Assembly: GCA_009869945.1 (NCBI GenBank)
Contig: WIXG01000023.1
Coordinates: forward strand, 310,001-374,000
Reading direction: 5' to 3'
Source: Mesaphorura yosii
Lineage: Eukaryota > Arthropoda > Collembola > Poduromorpha > Tullbergiidae
Length of the DNA: 64,000 nucleotides
The notes under the pieces were generated by a model, which saw only the letters and a list, made by a program, of their open reading frames with translations, ran no database searches and had not been told where the DNA came from. Below, piece after piece: positions 51,271 through 63,945 of this stretch (position 1 is the first letter of the stretch; each line of letters starts with the position of its first letter). The translations under genes and the position numbers were made by a program.

Positions 51271-53240
51271 CTAACTTTCACGTAAGGATTCTTCGACTGT
51301 GTCCAGAATCCATTTGAGATAAGACGACGTTCTTGCGTACACACCAGGAAGTCCGCCTGTACAAAGGAAAGAAATGTTTAAGAATGGTGCATACCAGAGT
51401 GATGTGTTTGTCGCCTACCGATGCCACAGTGCGTTGGTCCAAATGATACGATCCCCAGCTGGAATATTCTAGGAACTTGATGTATTTGCGCAGCGATCAT
51501 AAAAGGTCCTGAAAAGTCAAGACACATTTATATTACCACAATGCAATGATTGCTTTATTATCAACAAATGGTACCACAAATCATACCTCCGCTGTCGCCT
51601 CCACAAGAATCTTTCCCCTGCTCACCTCCAGCACATAACTAAAATGTATGACAATCGATTGTAATTAACATTTTTAATTACCTGTGGCGGTAGGAAGTCC
51701 GAATTTTACCTGGCTCTCCGCAATCTTTACCCTGTGCCTGTAAATACTCTGACATTCCTCATTCGATTTAATCGGAAGCGTGACCTCTTGCAAAATGGTG
51801 CTTCCACCAGCATTGTCTGATTTCAAAACACTGCGTCAGTGTCGATTTCAAGATGGAGGCTCAAGATTTGTACTTACTCCACTTCGTTCTTCCAAACCCA
51901 GCCACAATTCCTGTGCCAGGTGCGAGATTTTGTAATTCGAAACCGTACTCCTTAGTAAATGGCAGGCAAACTGGACGGATGAAAACTGGAAGGGAGAAAA
52001 TTATTCCAGACTTGATTCTGCCACTCTGTTTTGCTCAACAAGAACATGCGAGCTTATACTCACTGGTGTCAAAATTAATGTCCCGGTCAACCATAATTAG
52101 AGTAATGTCATTCTGCTTGCTGTTGATATTGTACTCAGGGTGTGTAAGAATTTTCTGGATTTTGTAATCTTCAGCTTTCGAACACAATTGAATGTCCGTA
52201 TTGCAGTCCTCCTCGGTTGTAATGTCGTGCTCGCCCAGTCGGACGGAAACACTGAAATAAGCCGTACTCAATTAGTTAAAATTAGGCTTAAGTGAACTGA
52301 GTCGGACGACTTACGGCAAATATTCATCTTCAATCCCTTCGACACAATGCGCTGCCGTTAAAATGAATCGCTTGGAAATCACCGTGCCGCCACAATGATA
52401 ATCAAGTCTACCAGGTACCGGGCCTGAAAAATGGTACGAACGAGTCATGCACGACATCATCGCTTGTATGCCATAAATTGCCGGTGGAAGCGTTGAAACA
52501 TACTTATATAGCCGATCCGGGCCATCCATGGGTAGCTCCCGTGGCTAACATTCTTTCCACCAATGATTCGGTTGTGCCCGAGCCCGATTCCGCACTCTCT
52601 GATCGATGGAATATGCTTAAATCCAGGTTGCGTGCTCAAATTGAGTGTGTGGGTAGGTGTAGGTACCATAGATACTACGAAATGAGCTTCTGTCGAGACT
52701 GGGACAGGAGGCGCAGGTGTAACCTTGATGTGTATACCATCAGAATGATTGTTTGTCTCTGGCAGCGATGCTGAGTTGGTGGGTTTCTCGTCAGAATTTG
52801 CTGATGGGGTAATGCTTGAAAGAGGACAACAAACCTGGAAGGAGGCAATTAAATGCATGAAGATTCAGAAGTGGTCTCCACTGGGTTTTAATTTTAAGCT
52901 ATTTAAGTGTACCTTTGGATCAGTCGAATCAAACCCGCAAGTTAACCTCTGAAGACTTCGGAGCTGGGCAGTATTGGGATTATGTGTCAAGACGTGAAAT
53001 AAGGGTGGGCAGGATTTGATAGAGACGCAATTTCCAGGAAGGCGTTGGTACGATCTGCATTGTTCTGAAACAAGACGTGCAAACAAAGATGGTCAAAGTC
53101 GCTATTCTCCTGCTCACTCCGGATGGAAACGCTGCCATGAAAGATGCAGATGAGAATTCGGAAGGGAAAAACTTACGTGACGAGCTTCCCACTACATAAA
53201 GGCTGAAGATGGTCAAAATTAACTCTGTCTGATTGAGCAT
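51271..53240 (-). CDS. CLIP serine protease 4
   Basis: Ten exons (53177-53240, 52913-53064, 52504-52834, 52315-52423, 52064-52251, 51878-51985, 51710-51816, 51587-51638, 51419-51508, 51271-51356) give 428 residues. Signal peptide, full CLIP domain (QCRSYQRLPGNCVSIKSCPP to VCCP), Thr/Pro linker, activation site GHNRIIGGK. Triad: LTAAHC, KQNDITLIM and SCGGDSGGPF, again with the trypsin-type Asp. It is the first gene of the array in transcription order and the closest to protease 3. No sign of loss of function. The four genes are all on the same strand, which fits tandem duplication. Confidence 0.9.
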
Positions 53241-54315
53241 TTTCAAAAATTTTAAAAAGCAGGAGTCTGAAATAGTAGAGGCCGGTCACCGGTAGAACCA
53301 CACGTGTAACTCACGACAGCCAGACTGGCATTTTAAACTTCAGATGCAGTCGTGCGCCCCAATTCTATGATGATGGAGCGAGATTTCAGAGAATTTTACA
53401 GCAACAATCAGAAAAAAACTGATTTTATATGTAGCAGAACGAACAAAAAATGAAGCAATCGATCATAGCAAAAATTACACGCATTTGTAGTGGAATTCAA
53501 GCAGCTCTTTTGTCTTTGCACAAAGCGTAATTGGCATTCGCAGTTCTCATTCTCGTGTTGACCTTAGTCGGTTCCCATCATCAATTTGATGGAGTTGTCT
53601 ACTCTAAGCAGTAGACACACGAGAACAGAGGAGCATTAGCAGGATGCATTTGAAGGGTTACTGATGTGGTTTTCCTATATTTGGTTTTTCTTGGCTGAAT
53701 AACATAATAACTCAACTGACGTCAAATGTAGCATCCAGTTTTCTCACCAAAATACCACAACCAGTTTCCATTTCCACCATTAAGAATAACAGCAGCTCCA
53801 AATCAACTACAATAGACGTAGACAGCTTGAAATTCCAGGCCCATGCGCATTAGAGAAACGACAGATGAAAGTGTATCACTGCGTGCCCACTCCGTACCGC
53901 ACGACCTGTCCGGTGAGCTTTTTGTACCACCATGGTGCCGTGAAACGAAAAACGTGCCCAGAAACGCCTGGATCTTCCCAGTTGAGTTCTCCCTAACCTC
54001 TTAGCATTCCCATTGCATGTTCCTGGAAATGGTAGTCCTAATGCACCTTGTCCCATGATGCATCCGAGAATACCATCTTCCTCTCGCTTTGCTTTGTTTT
54101 GGTTTGGCGTATAGAGAATGACCATGCACGTAGTTCCCTCTAATGAGCCTACAACTCGCAGCATACACAAGAGGGATTGTTGAATGCGAGAAAGCCGGAG
54201 CCGACGACGCGAATTGGGAACGTCAGCTCAATTTTAATTTCATCAGCGTTGTGTCATTAAACTCGGAAACTTGGTACAGTTTATAAGCGGAGTAGTGACA
54301 GGCCCACACTTGACA
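53241..54315. other. Intergenic, about 1.1 kb
   Basis: Probable promoters of protease 4 and of PUF60, which are divergent. A 106-codon minus-strand frame at 53850-54170 has no resemblance to known families and no introns or codon bias; I do not call it. Confidence 0.4.
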
Positions 54316-57300
54316 ATGATGGACGGCGGCTTAGGTAAGTAAGAGTCCAGCCTGAAGGTCGAGGTTGGCTTATACTCTTTTTACTATATTTGACTTATAC
54401 GGTTCCGTGTTTTTCCGATTTCAGGGTTAGCTAGCTCTGCTGGCGGAGCTGCGCCAGTCGTTTACGTTGACCCACTGTTAAGGAGGCAGAAGATTGAGGA
54501 TATGGCACCCGAAGAGTTTTTGTCAATCCCCATATCGGATCTCAATCAAACTGGCCCGTTGTACGCAGGTGAGCTTAGCGTTTGTGTCCGTTCTTAACGG
54601 TCGTCTTAAAACATATCTTCACTTGCAGGAAGTGCGGCCAAAAGAGATGTTGCGGCCAGCATTTTGGGAGTTGCATTGCCCAAATTGGATAGAAGAGACC
54701 AGGATGATATTGCAAGGGCTAAGAAATACGCAATGGAGCAAAGCATTAAGTACGTTTTAATGAAGCAGACACTTGCCCATCAACAACAGGTAGCTTTTCA
54801 ATACATCAAGACCTTAGCTTAGCGCTGATCTATTTTTATAAGTGAAGAGTGTGTTATTTTCTTTCTGATTTTCAGCAAGCGAAGTCTATTCAAAGGCATC
54901 AGGCGCTGGTTCTGATGTGTCGTGTCTATATTGGCAGTATTAGCTTTGAACTCCGGGAGGACACAATTCGACAAGCATTTGCACCATTTGGTAAGTTGAA
55001 TTATCTATTTGGTCAACTTCTATTATTTGTTCTGTACTACACGCACAAACTGTTTTAACCCTGGAATATTAATCATTCAGCCCTACCCTTATCCACCAAT
55101 CCACTGTCCAGACTCCGTTCCTTGTTAAAACTTATTTCTCCCAACTCAAAATCATATCTAATCTAAATATTTTCTTGTGCTATAAAATCTTTGCTTTCTT
55201 CTTTTTGGTTTGAATTTGTATATTAGAGGAGTGATGAATTGCTATTTACGTATAGGACCGATCAAAACTATAAACATGTCGTGGGATCCAGTGGCTCAAA
55301 AGCATAAAGGGTTTGCGTTTGTTGAGTATGATTTGCCAGAGGCGGCACAATTGGCACTTGAGCAGATGAACGGTGTCATGATCGGTGGCAGGAACATCAA
55401 GGTAAGTTTCTCCGCTCCATTATAATCAACGCGGTATTCTAATATTCGCTTGCTTGCAGTGCGGCAGAGATACAAGAATCAAGTTTTCTCACATGGATCA
55501 AGTAATCGAAGATTTAATGGATGAGGCGCGAGTCTATCATCGCATTTACGTTGCTTCCATTCATCCAGATTTAACTGAGGACGACATTAAGAGGTAATCT
55601 CAATTTAACAGCACTTTATGTAGCAGTGTGGCACTGTTCACTGAAATTGAAGCCGTCATATTAATTTCACATAATTCTGCAGTGTTTTTGAGGCATTTGG
55701 AAAAATCAAGGCATGCAAGTTAGCGCCTGGCCCCAATCCTGGCAAGCATCGCGGTTATGGATTCATCGAGTATGAGCTGGCGCAGTCAGCTGGTGAAGCA
55801 ATTGCATCAATGAATCTGTTTGATTTAGGAGGACAATATCTTCGAGTTGGTAAAGCAATCACTCCACCCAACGCATTGCAGGTGGTAAAATAGCATATTA
55901 TGCAAGAATAGAAAGCCTACTTTGTTTTAAACTTTAACCATCATTGTCTTTGTTTGTTGGTAAAGGCGAATCCAGGACAAAGTCAAATGCCTACTGCAGC
56001 GGCAGTTGCAGCAGCAGCAGCAACTGCGAAAATTCAAGCGATGGAAGCTGTCACAAATACTGCTGCGGCTCTTGGCCTAACGAAGGAAGATCCCACCTCA
56101 GTTCCGCCGAATGTTGTCCTGCCAAATTCAATGACAGCTGGATTTGTCCTTGCTCCGCCACCAACTGTCGCCCCTGCAGGACCTACTCCACTTATGAGCG
56201 TAAATCTTTCTTCATTTTCGACTTCACCTAAAGTGGTATGTGTTGAGCACATACGTTATATATTCGGCGGCTACTTACTTGCTGTTGCTTCTTGTTTGGC
56301 AGGTGTCTACGGGACTTGGCCTTGCGGCCGCACCACAAGTGGGCCTGGCAAGCGGGTTCAGTCTAGCGACAGCTCCAGTACTTCCAAGTGGAATTCCACC
56401 ACCGGGGATCGCCGTTCCAACGATTGGACTTGGCGGTTTTTCAGGAGTTGCTGCTCCCACCATGGTAACTTCAACACTTGGGCACCTCAGTACTCTCCAA
56501 CAGCCGGCGTCATTTGCTAGCGGTAAGTGAAGCATTTTGTCTATTTTGAATTTTTGATCAGTAACGGAGGTGTCATTCGTCACTAGGTTTTAGCCAAGCA
56601 CCAACTGCCGCTATTCCACCGCCTACTGTGGTGCAAACATTGCCGTTGGCAATTTCTGGTGTTCCATCTCTTTCTCAACCATCAACTTCCTTCACTACCG
56701 CACAAATTGCGCCTCCAACAACGGCAGCAGAATTGGCTGCTGCTTCAATGGTGAGTTTGATGGCGAATTCGGTCACCGCTAAGAGAGCTTGTTTTTAAAT
56801 GCTGTAAATTATTTCTTTACAGAAGGAGGATATGGCAAAACAAATGGCAGAAGAGAGTGAAAATATGAGTCTGTCCTCGCAGGAGAATGTTTCCATCAAG
56901 GGACAAAGTGCGAGACATTTAGTAATGCAGAAACTAATGAGGAATGAAACCTCTTCTATAATCGTGCTGAAGAACATGGTTACGCCGGAAGATGTGGATG
57001 CTACTTTGGATGAGGAAATCACTGACGAGTGTTCAAATTATGGCAATGTGGTCAAAGTCATAATTTATAATGAAAAGGAATCTGAAGAGGAAGAGGCACC
57101 TTCGGTTGTTAAGATTTTTGTAGAATTCACAAAACCTCAAGGTAAGAAACAATTTTTCCACCTAACGAATTATACTTCTTGTACTTCGACGAGCTTGCTT
57201 CATTTATCTTGCTTTTCTATTGCAGAGGCTGAAGCAGCCAGAAACTCACTGAACGGAAGATTTTTCGGAGGAAGGAGGGTTATCTGTGAAATTTATGATT

Positions 57301-57335
57301 ACCAAATGTACAAAATCCATGACCTTTCGGGCTAA
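54316..57335 (+). CDS. PUF60: Poly(U)-binding splicing factor 60 (half pint)
   Basis: Nuclear splicing factor that helps U2AF bind polypyrimidine tracts. Twelve exons (54316-54334, 54425-54568, 54629-54789, 54876-54990, 55256-55401, 55460-55593, 55683-55881, 55966-56235, 56303-56522, 56587-56750, 56823-57141, 57226-57335) give 666 residues. RRM1 carries [20 protein letters not shown] and [11 protein letters not shown]2 carries [17 protein letters not shown] and [11 protein letters not shown] long Ala/Pro-rich linker follows (exons 8-10). The C-terminal UHM domain has [19 protein letters not shown], the site that binds ULM peptides. The sequence is near consensus for animals, so the function is secure. 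An alternative start at the second ATG (54319) is possible. Confidence 0.95.
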
Positions 57336-57398
57336 ATTTCTGTATAGTATGCAACCTGTGTAAACTTAAGTTATCAAATGACTAATGACTTACGACGT

Positions 57399-57404
57399 AA
57401 TAAA
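57399..57404 (+). terminator. Poly(A) signal of PUF60
   Basis: AATAAA 64 bp after the stop codon. Confidence 0.6.
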
Positions 57405-57428
57405 GTTTTTGCTTGAAATAGAAGCCCA

Positions 57429-57434
57429 TTTATT
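57429..57434 (-). terminator. Poly(A) signal of TRAX gene
   Basis: AATAAA on the minus strand, 72 bp past the TRAX stop; the two convergent genes have only 170 bp between their stop codons. Confidence 0.5.
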
Positions 57435-57505
57435 TAAACATACATGCCCAAAATTGATTTCGTGCTATTTATATTTAATTGTTGTATCTACACAAGTCCG
57501 CACTC

Positions 57506-58974
57506 CTACTCATTTCCAGAATCGTAGTCGTCACCGTGAAGTTCATCGTCAAAGACGCCAGTGAAGAAAGATGGCCGAGTTTTTTTGTCGTTCCGAATAC
57601 TGAGCCCATAGCATGAAACTTCCATTTTTTGGACGCTGGATCGCATTGTAGACATCTTGCTCTGGAATTGCCTGGAACTAGTTACTCCGAGACAACCTGT
57701 GAACAGAAAATTCATAGCTGAGTACCAGTGGATGTCAGATCCTATATCCATCTCCAAGCTTTCCTACCGGCATAGAAGTGTTGAATCATGGCACAAGTGC
57801 TGAAAGCGTATTCTTTGTTCCCACTCGCAGTAGCATGAATGCAAGCTCGCATTAATTCTCCAGGAATATCTACAATATTTTCTTAAGGTCAACTCTGGAA
57901 CTGCAGGAACTTCTGGATGTAATAGAAGGTTCATTTACTCTACTGCTTACCACAAAGCCCGAGAAGAAAATCTGTTTGTGGCAAAAATAAGACTACAGAC
58001 TTTGTGGCATCACTGGCAGGTTCTGTTTGTCGGCTCTGGGCCTGGTCCTGACCATTCAAGTTCATATTCCGCCCTTGAGGAGCTTCCGGTACCACCGGCA
58101 GGTTTTCATTATTTGCAGCAGGGCGAGATGAAGGTACTTGGCTCTGGTTTCCGGGGTCGTCAGTTGAGGTCGCGGCAGACTGAGTATTAGCATCTGACGC
58201 CGGTGCGTTGGTCTGCGTGCGTCTTTGCGCCGAATTTCTCCGATATGACCTTGCTCCTGCCGCTTTATTGCGACCTCCTCCAGACGAAATCTGGGAGCTG
58301 AACTTGTTGCTTCCGCAAAGGTAGCCAGTATCACAAAAGATTTTAAATGTAAGGAGATCACTCTGAAGTTCATCATAAGTGGGCAAGGTTCCATCCTTCA
58401 GGGACTTGTAAAATCCATAAGCTTCAATGAACTCCTGGAGTCCTGCAAGAAAGGGACGAAAAACAGTTCGAAAGTAGCCTACTTCAGAATGCAATCCACG
58501 ACAAACCTGGACTGAATGCTCGAACATAATAGTACTTGTCGTGTCCATCTAGCTCCAGCGCTATTTTGTGCAAAAACCTTTCTCGGGTAAAATGAAGACG
58601 TTCTGCCACTTTCTCCAAGGCGGAAGGGTCACTATAAATTCGGACAGAAGCATTGAATTAAACCAGTGCATATTGACATGCTTCTTGTGAATGAGTAAAG
58701 TCCTATGAATTGTAAAGGCAAATGCTTACGAGGAAGTTCGATGAAGTTGAAAAATGATTCTTTTGCTTTCGATGGTCACATCCCGACTTAATTTGATCAA
58801 TCTTTCCAATCTATCATACTTGTCGTCTAGCCTCGCTGCGAATTCACGAAACATTAACACTGTTGGAGAAGGAGTTGAATTTGATCTTCTCTCTGGTACG
58901 GCGGCAGTGCGTGGTGTTGCTGGATCCACAGCCACAGTGTCCGTGTTCACAACGTCTTCCTCCTGCACAACCAT
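57506..58974 (-). CDS. TSNAX: Translin-associated factor X (TRAX)
   Basis: Catalytic subunit of the C3PO endoribonuclease, which with translin removes passenger strands and processes tRNA. Five exons (58730-58974, 58507-58631, 57951-58442, 57768-57869, 57506-57696) give 384 residues, about 95 more than usual. Family blocks: DRLERLIKLSRDVTIESKR, FSPGLQEFIEAYGF with the two catalytic Glu, LLGLCGDIPGELMRACI with Asp and Glu, and KMEVSCYGLSIR. The extra length is a Gln/Ser/Asn/Thr/Pro-rich stretch in exon 3, in a loop that is short in vertebrates. Catalytic residues are kept. The start is the ATG at 58974; upstream frame has no further ATG. It is convergent with PUF60. Confidence 0.9.
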
Positions 58975-60367
58975 TTCCGTGAATCGTGGACTATTCAATT
59001 TTGACTAAGCTCGAGCTTCACTGCTTCACTAATGGTTTCTTTACCTTCAATTTACAGTTTCCAAAATTGCGGATTGCAGTATTAAAATTAAACACCAAGA
59101 AAAGCAACGATGGAACTGTTTATGACAGGCCGCGTCTCAATCAAATAGACAGCTTCGTGTGATTTCGTAAGTCTCGTCCGTCTTTGTTTTCTGAGCGTAA
59201 AGTGTGTGGCCATCATATTAATTCTAAAGCTTCCTTATTTTGAGTGGAACCATTAAGTAACTCCAGTACGTAAAAGCTAAATGAGCTGCACATTAGTATA
59301 AAATCAAAGCGCAGTATTGATTAGGAAGCAACTTATCATTCATTAATCAGTATTCATGGGTGTACACTTTATCAATTTTTGTGAATATTATACGAGCATC
59401 TTCAGTTTGCAAGCGAAATTCTGAGTTGAGTTCGAAGCTTTTGCAACAGGCGAAGTTCTAGACAAAAGATGGTAATGAAAACAGTTAATACTTACAGTTA
59501 ATACAGTGCAGCAACTGAAGCCCGGCTCTACTGTGTGGCGCGTATGGAATTATTCAGCCACATCGCACTGTATACTTCTTGGAATTGAACTTTGAACGCG
59601 ATTTACGACCCTTTGTTACTTTTCTGCCGACTATTCAATTTTAGCATGTTGTAGTGGAGAAAAATGACACTATTTCACCGACGCTCAACGTTCGTTCACA
59701 CCAATTCCTGTGTCTGTCTTGGTTCCACCTCAACGCTCATTTCTGATTCCTACTTTAAACAGTTTCAACTTATGAAATTAATCCTGGTAATTATAAAACA
59801 CAGCACACAGGTAATAGAACAGAAGCTCGACCAAAAAGGGTTGCGTTATTCGCATTCATACTCATACTGGATAATTCTCACATTTCTCAAAATAGTTCAG
59901 CACTGAAGGGTCACAGGCAGAAAAGCTCAGACAAGCAATCCGTGATAGCCAGCAGTGAGTCCAGAGAGACAAAAATAAAGTAGCGTCCTTCGTCGCTTCG
60001 CTTGGTCCTTAAAGTCGTAAACATTTTGGTCAGTTCCATTCCTTACTCCATTCTGTTAGGGTTAAGGAGCGAAATTCACATCTTTAATTACCGAGCTCAG
60101 TTTTCCAGTTAGATTTCGGGACAAGAATTTGCTCGCCTTGGTGAATTCCTTCGGTTCAGCAGGTTTATTGGAAGAGTCGCAACTCCGCAACGACTACGGG
60201 TTGGAATAAAATGTGTAAGTTCGTTGTGGGAGCATAATTTGTTTACTATATACCTTTTATGGCGGGGTACACCCTTCTGTAACTGGAATCTCATTTTAAT
60301 TCTAGCACACGTATCTTTCCCGAAGTCTTGGAATCGCCTGGTGTCGGACCCAAATAGTACGGCCTCG
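58975..60367. other. Intergenic, about 1.4 kb
   Basis: Between the divergent TRAX and BTB genes. No coding evidence; a 5' UTR exon of the BTB gene may lie here. Confidence 0.4.
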
Positions 60368-62278
60368 ATGACTAGAGTTCCGACTGAGTTCCCGAAAATG
60401 GAGCCGCGTCCGCAACTGACTTCTGACTGGATCGACTGGAGATCGGGTTGTTCCAGCATCCAAGAGCTCAATGCTCACATGCTGGAGACGGGATTGTACA
60501 GCGATGTGGCTTTTTTGATTGAAGATGCGAACAAGGATGAGCCAACTCCACCAATCAAGGCTCATCAATTTGTTCTGCGATCGAGGTCACCTGTGTTCGA
60601 GACCATGTTTGCAGAGATTTGGAACAAACCAGCTACCGAGGAGGCTTCTGGAGACAACGCAAGCAATAGACTTGAAGTTAAGCTGGTGGACACCACGTCC
60701 GAACATTTCATGGCTTTTCTTAAAGTGAGTCGGGTTGCCCCTTTGAAAATTACTGCATTATTGCCTGCACACGAAACTCATTTAGCGTTTGTATTTGTTT
60801 CCTACAGTTTCTCTACTCTGATCGTTTCGAGGAGGGCTCGTCGAAAGACGACATCATCGGACTTTTGTATTTGGCTCATAAGTACATCGTGGTTCCACTT
60901 GCCCAGAAGTGCGCACTCGCTCTGCAGAAGCTCATTTGCTTGAAGAATGTCATCGAAATCTATGAAGTGGCAGAACTCTTTCAACAGTACGATTTGCGTG
61001 ATTTAGCGTTCGAGTTTATGAGAATGTAAGTGCAACAATTAGCATTTTAGTCTACCAGTTTATATTGTGCCTTGACCAGCACTAATGAAGACATTTCTAA
61101 TTCTAACTTGAAAGGTACGCGGACTATCTCTTTTATGAACCATCATTTTTGGACATCGGCCTTCCTCTCCTGAAGAAACTTTTGGCAAACGACGCGCTGC
61201 AGATTGAAGAGTTGAAAATTTTTGTGTGTCTCATGAAGTAATGCAAAAATTATAATGCTTTTATAACATGGCTGTGAGTTAAATTAAATACGATTCTTCT
61301 TTTCTTTCCAGATGGGCCAACAAGAAAGCTTGCTTCGATGCTGACACGTCGGACGGGAAGCACGAATGCGCTAACCTCCTGAAAGAAGTCATTCCTTTTG
61401 TGCGCTTCACAACGATGGATCCGCAAGATTTTACGAGCATTCTGAACAACGTGACCGCCATGCTGGAGAAGGACGAGATAATTACCATCTACCAATACTT
61501 GACGACTAGGTATCCTCCATCTCGACGGGAGCTGCCTGCAGTTCGGTTCAGCACCAACAGGCGCCGGTTGCAGCCCTTTGAAGTCCCGTCTAAACGATAT
61601 ACGGTGGGCTTGTATCTATATGCCGAAGGCTGCGACCGCAACAGTCTGAACTATTTCTACGGGCCGAATGGACGAATTCACGAGGAAACGATTCAGTAAG
61701 TCAAAACTGGGTTCGGTAATTGCTTTTCGAAATTTCTTGGTGGCAGTGGTGGGATCGTAATTGAGATATTCTATTTGTCCTTCAGGTTTACAACAAATCA
61801 CGACATTTTGGTACGCGGTTTCGGAATGTTTGGCCCGGTCATGCCGCCATGCCCTTTAAACGATTACGCGTACACAAAGTACCAGGTTGACTTGATAATG
61901 TATTCGGTGGACACCAGTGGAGATCAGCCAGACACAATCATGTCTCGTGTCCGGCAAACTAACGCTGTGGGCTCCGATTATGACATAGAGTTGGACAAAC
62001 CTATGCAGGTGCTTAAGAACAAAGTCTATAACGTTCAAATGGCATTCAAGGTATGTTAGCTTTCTAATAGTTGTTTCGGCAGTAGAATCAAGTTGAAAGT
62101 ATTTGCTTCGTTCCAGGGAGAAGAGACGAAATTCGGTCGTAAAGGACTGTCAACTATCAAGACAAACTGTGCTGGAAGAACAATCGTGTTCCACATCGTC
62201 TCTCCAAAGTTTCAAGACTCTTTGTACTCTTCACCTCAGGGTCGAATTCGCTCAATTAATTTCGAAGTGGAAGGTTGA
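60368..62278 (+). CDS. BTB-BACK-PHR protein (BTBD1/2/3/6 family)
   Basis: Substrate adaptor for Cullin-3 ubiquitin ligase. Six exons: 60368-60724, 60808-61025, 61115-61237, 61312-61695, 61786-62050, 62117-62278, giving 502 residues. N-terminal BTB with DVAFLIEDANKDEPTPPIKA and HQFVLRSRSPVFETMF; BACK with LAQKCALALQKLICLKNV; then the PHR domain with RYTVGLYLYAEGC, ILVRGFGMFG and KGLSTIKTNCAGRTIVFH. All splice phases agree. The start may be 60368 (MTRVP) or the second Met at 60398; upstream sequence has in-frame coding look but no ATG. Similar to BTBD6/lute, which acts in neuronal differentiation, but the four paralogues cannot be told apart by eye. Confidence 0.9.
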
Positions 62279-62852
62279 GCCTAGCTGAGCGCCAGACTAC
62301 CAAGAGAATCTTTTATCTTTTTTTAGTTTTTGTTGATACCGACTGATCACGGGCGGAGAAATCTTTCATGACTTTCCAGAATTCCTTCAACTTTTAAATT
62401 ATGTACGTACTCCTTGACTTTACTTGAGTTTTGGTAAGACCAAATGACTTGCAACTGTTATACTGTTAAATATTCAAAGATACTTTATTTAGCGTTCAAT
62501 TGACTTACGTGGAAGATAAATGCTTCTGATGAATAAATAAAATTGAGTTTGAGACAGGTAATCCCTACCTTCAGACTAACCCATTATCTTGAAACTGGGG
62601 TGGCCCGTGTTAGACATTACATGCCGTATCTTTGATTGGAGTCCCTAACTTGCACGCGATTGACGATTGGAATTCTTCATTAGATCAAAGAAGTCCTGTT
62701 CTGTATAAGAATATTACAAATGCCAATATCTTACAGTCTAAGCCATTGATTTCTTAACGCGTCTACAATCGCGAAGTATTAAAAGATAAAATGCACGCTC
62801 AAAATTCCAAAACGGGTGTCCACAAGAGATTGTCTTCGCTATCCATTCTTTG
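62279..62852. other. 3' region between convergent BTB and ZFPL1 genes
   Basis: AATAAATAAA at 62532-62541 is the likely poly(A) signal of the BTB gene. The rest is UTR-like with no coding evidence. Confidence 0.45.
62532..62541 (+). terminator. Poly(A) signal of BTB gene
   Basis: Overlapping AATAAATAAA 254 bp after the stop codon. Confidence 0.5.
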
Positions 62853-63945
62853 CTAGGTTTCCACGTCCAATTCGTGCTGAATACCTTTCCCGTGTCCAAT
62901 AATCACATTTGGATTAGCTTGAGGATTGAAACTGTCGTCGACGGACTCATTTGAACTTCTTCCAAAAATTATCATACACAGAACCACCAGCACGATGATG
63001 GAAATAATTACGTAAAGAGCAGTTTTTCTGCGACTGCTCCTTCTGCTTGCTGATGATGAATAGGTCCTACAATGCAAGAAGCAGTAGCATTAGTGTTTCG
63101 GCAATCGTTATTTTGCCTAAGGCGAGTTTGACTCGTTTAACAATTTGAAACTTACTTTAGCCATCTTTGCAGTGATTCAAACGGCGATCGCCGGCGGTAC
63201 TTATTGTCATCCTCATCGATGAGCAAAGGCGTAGTGAAATCAGTCCTCAAGGCTCCTTTTCTCGAACTGGATAGACTTTCTCCTGCAACTGGGCTAATCA
63301 TGTCAAAATCGCTTCCCCCGTAGTGAGAGTTCTGGATAGGCGTTGATGAATGGTTTTGTTGAAGCTGGTTATACGAATATCCAGTCTTAATTCCAGCAGG
63401 ACTGCCATGCTGGTGGGAATTCGAGTGTACGTCGGCAGCTGTCGTCACGGAATGATGGGTCAAGTGATTGGAATTTGCATGCAGACTATTGCCATCAAAC
63501 CCATTTACCTAAAATGCAGTAAAGTAAAAGTAATGATGAAACTATTTAAAGTCTGTTCTCCAGATAGATGCATGACGAAAGGAATAGCAATTGGCGACAC
63601 TTACGTGGTTAACTTGGTTGTTATTTCCGTTGAATAGTTTCTTGGGTGCTGTGTCTTGATCCAACTACAAATAGGGGCAGAGGTATATTAAGAATGTGAA
63701 TCCACTTCACTACCTTGCTTCAGCCAAAGATTGTAATTTACTACTCACCAGAGGCAGGCCAAGTCCGGCTCTTGCCCAGTTGACTTCTCCCATTTTGTGT
63801 CGTAGACCATCCGCAATCGGTGACACTTGATTAATTTGAGGGAAAAGACACATTTTCTTACAAATAGGACACGTATACCCAGCCGGCGCTGTGGTGAGAG
63901 GTAACGATCTGGCCCATGAATCCAAACAATCCCAGTGTACGATAT
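62853..63945 (-). CDS. ZFPL1: Zinc finger protein-like 1, 3' part
   Basis: Golgi membrane protein with a RING-like finger, needed for cis-Golgi integrity. Four exons are inside the window (63749-63945, 63605-63664, 63156-63508, 62853-63066); the 5' exons with the first zinc site lie beyond the right edge, so this is a partial gene. Seen: HWDCLDSWARSLP and AGYTCPICKKMC from the second finger, then INQVSPIADGLRHK and VNWARAGLGLPL, the family hallmark. A Ser/His/Gln-rich linker follows, then a membrane helix (ALYVIISIIVLVVLCMIIF) near the C-terminus with a short lumenal tail. Phases agree. Incoming phase at 63945 is 1. Confidence 0.9.

Noticed and set aside
53850-54170. 106-codon minus-strand open frame
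   Set aside because: No family resemblance; composition is unlike neighbouring coding exons and it could be chance in a promoter region.
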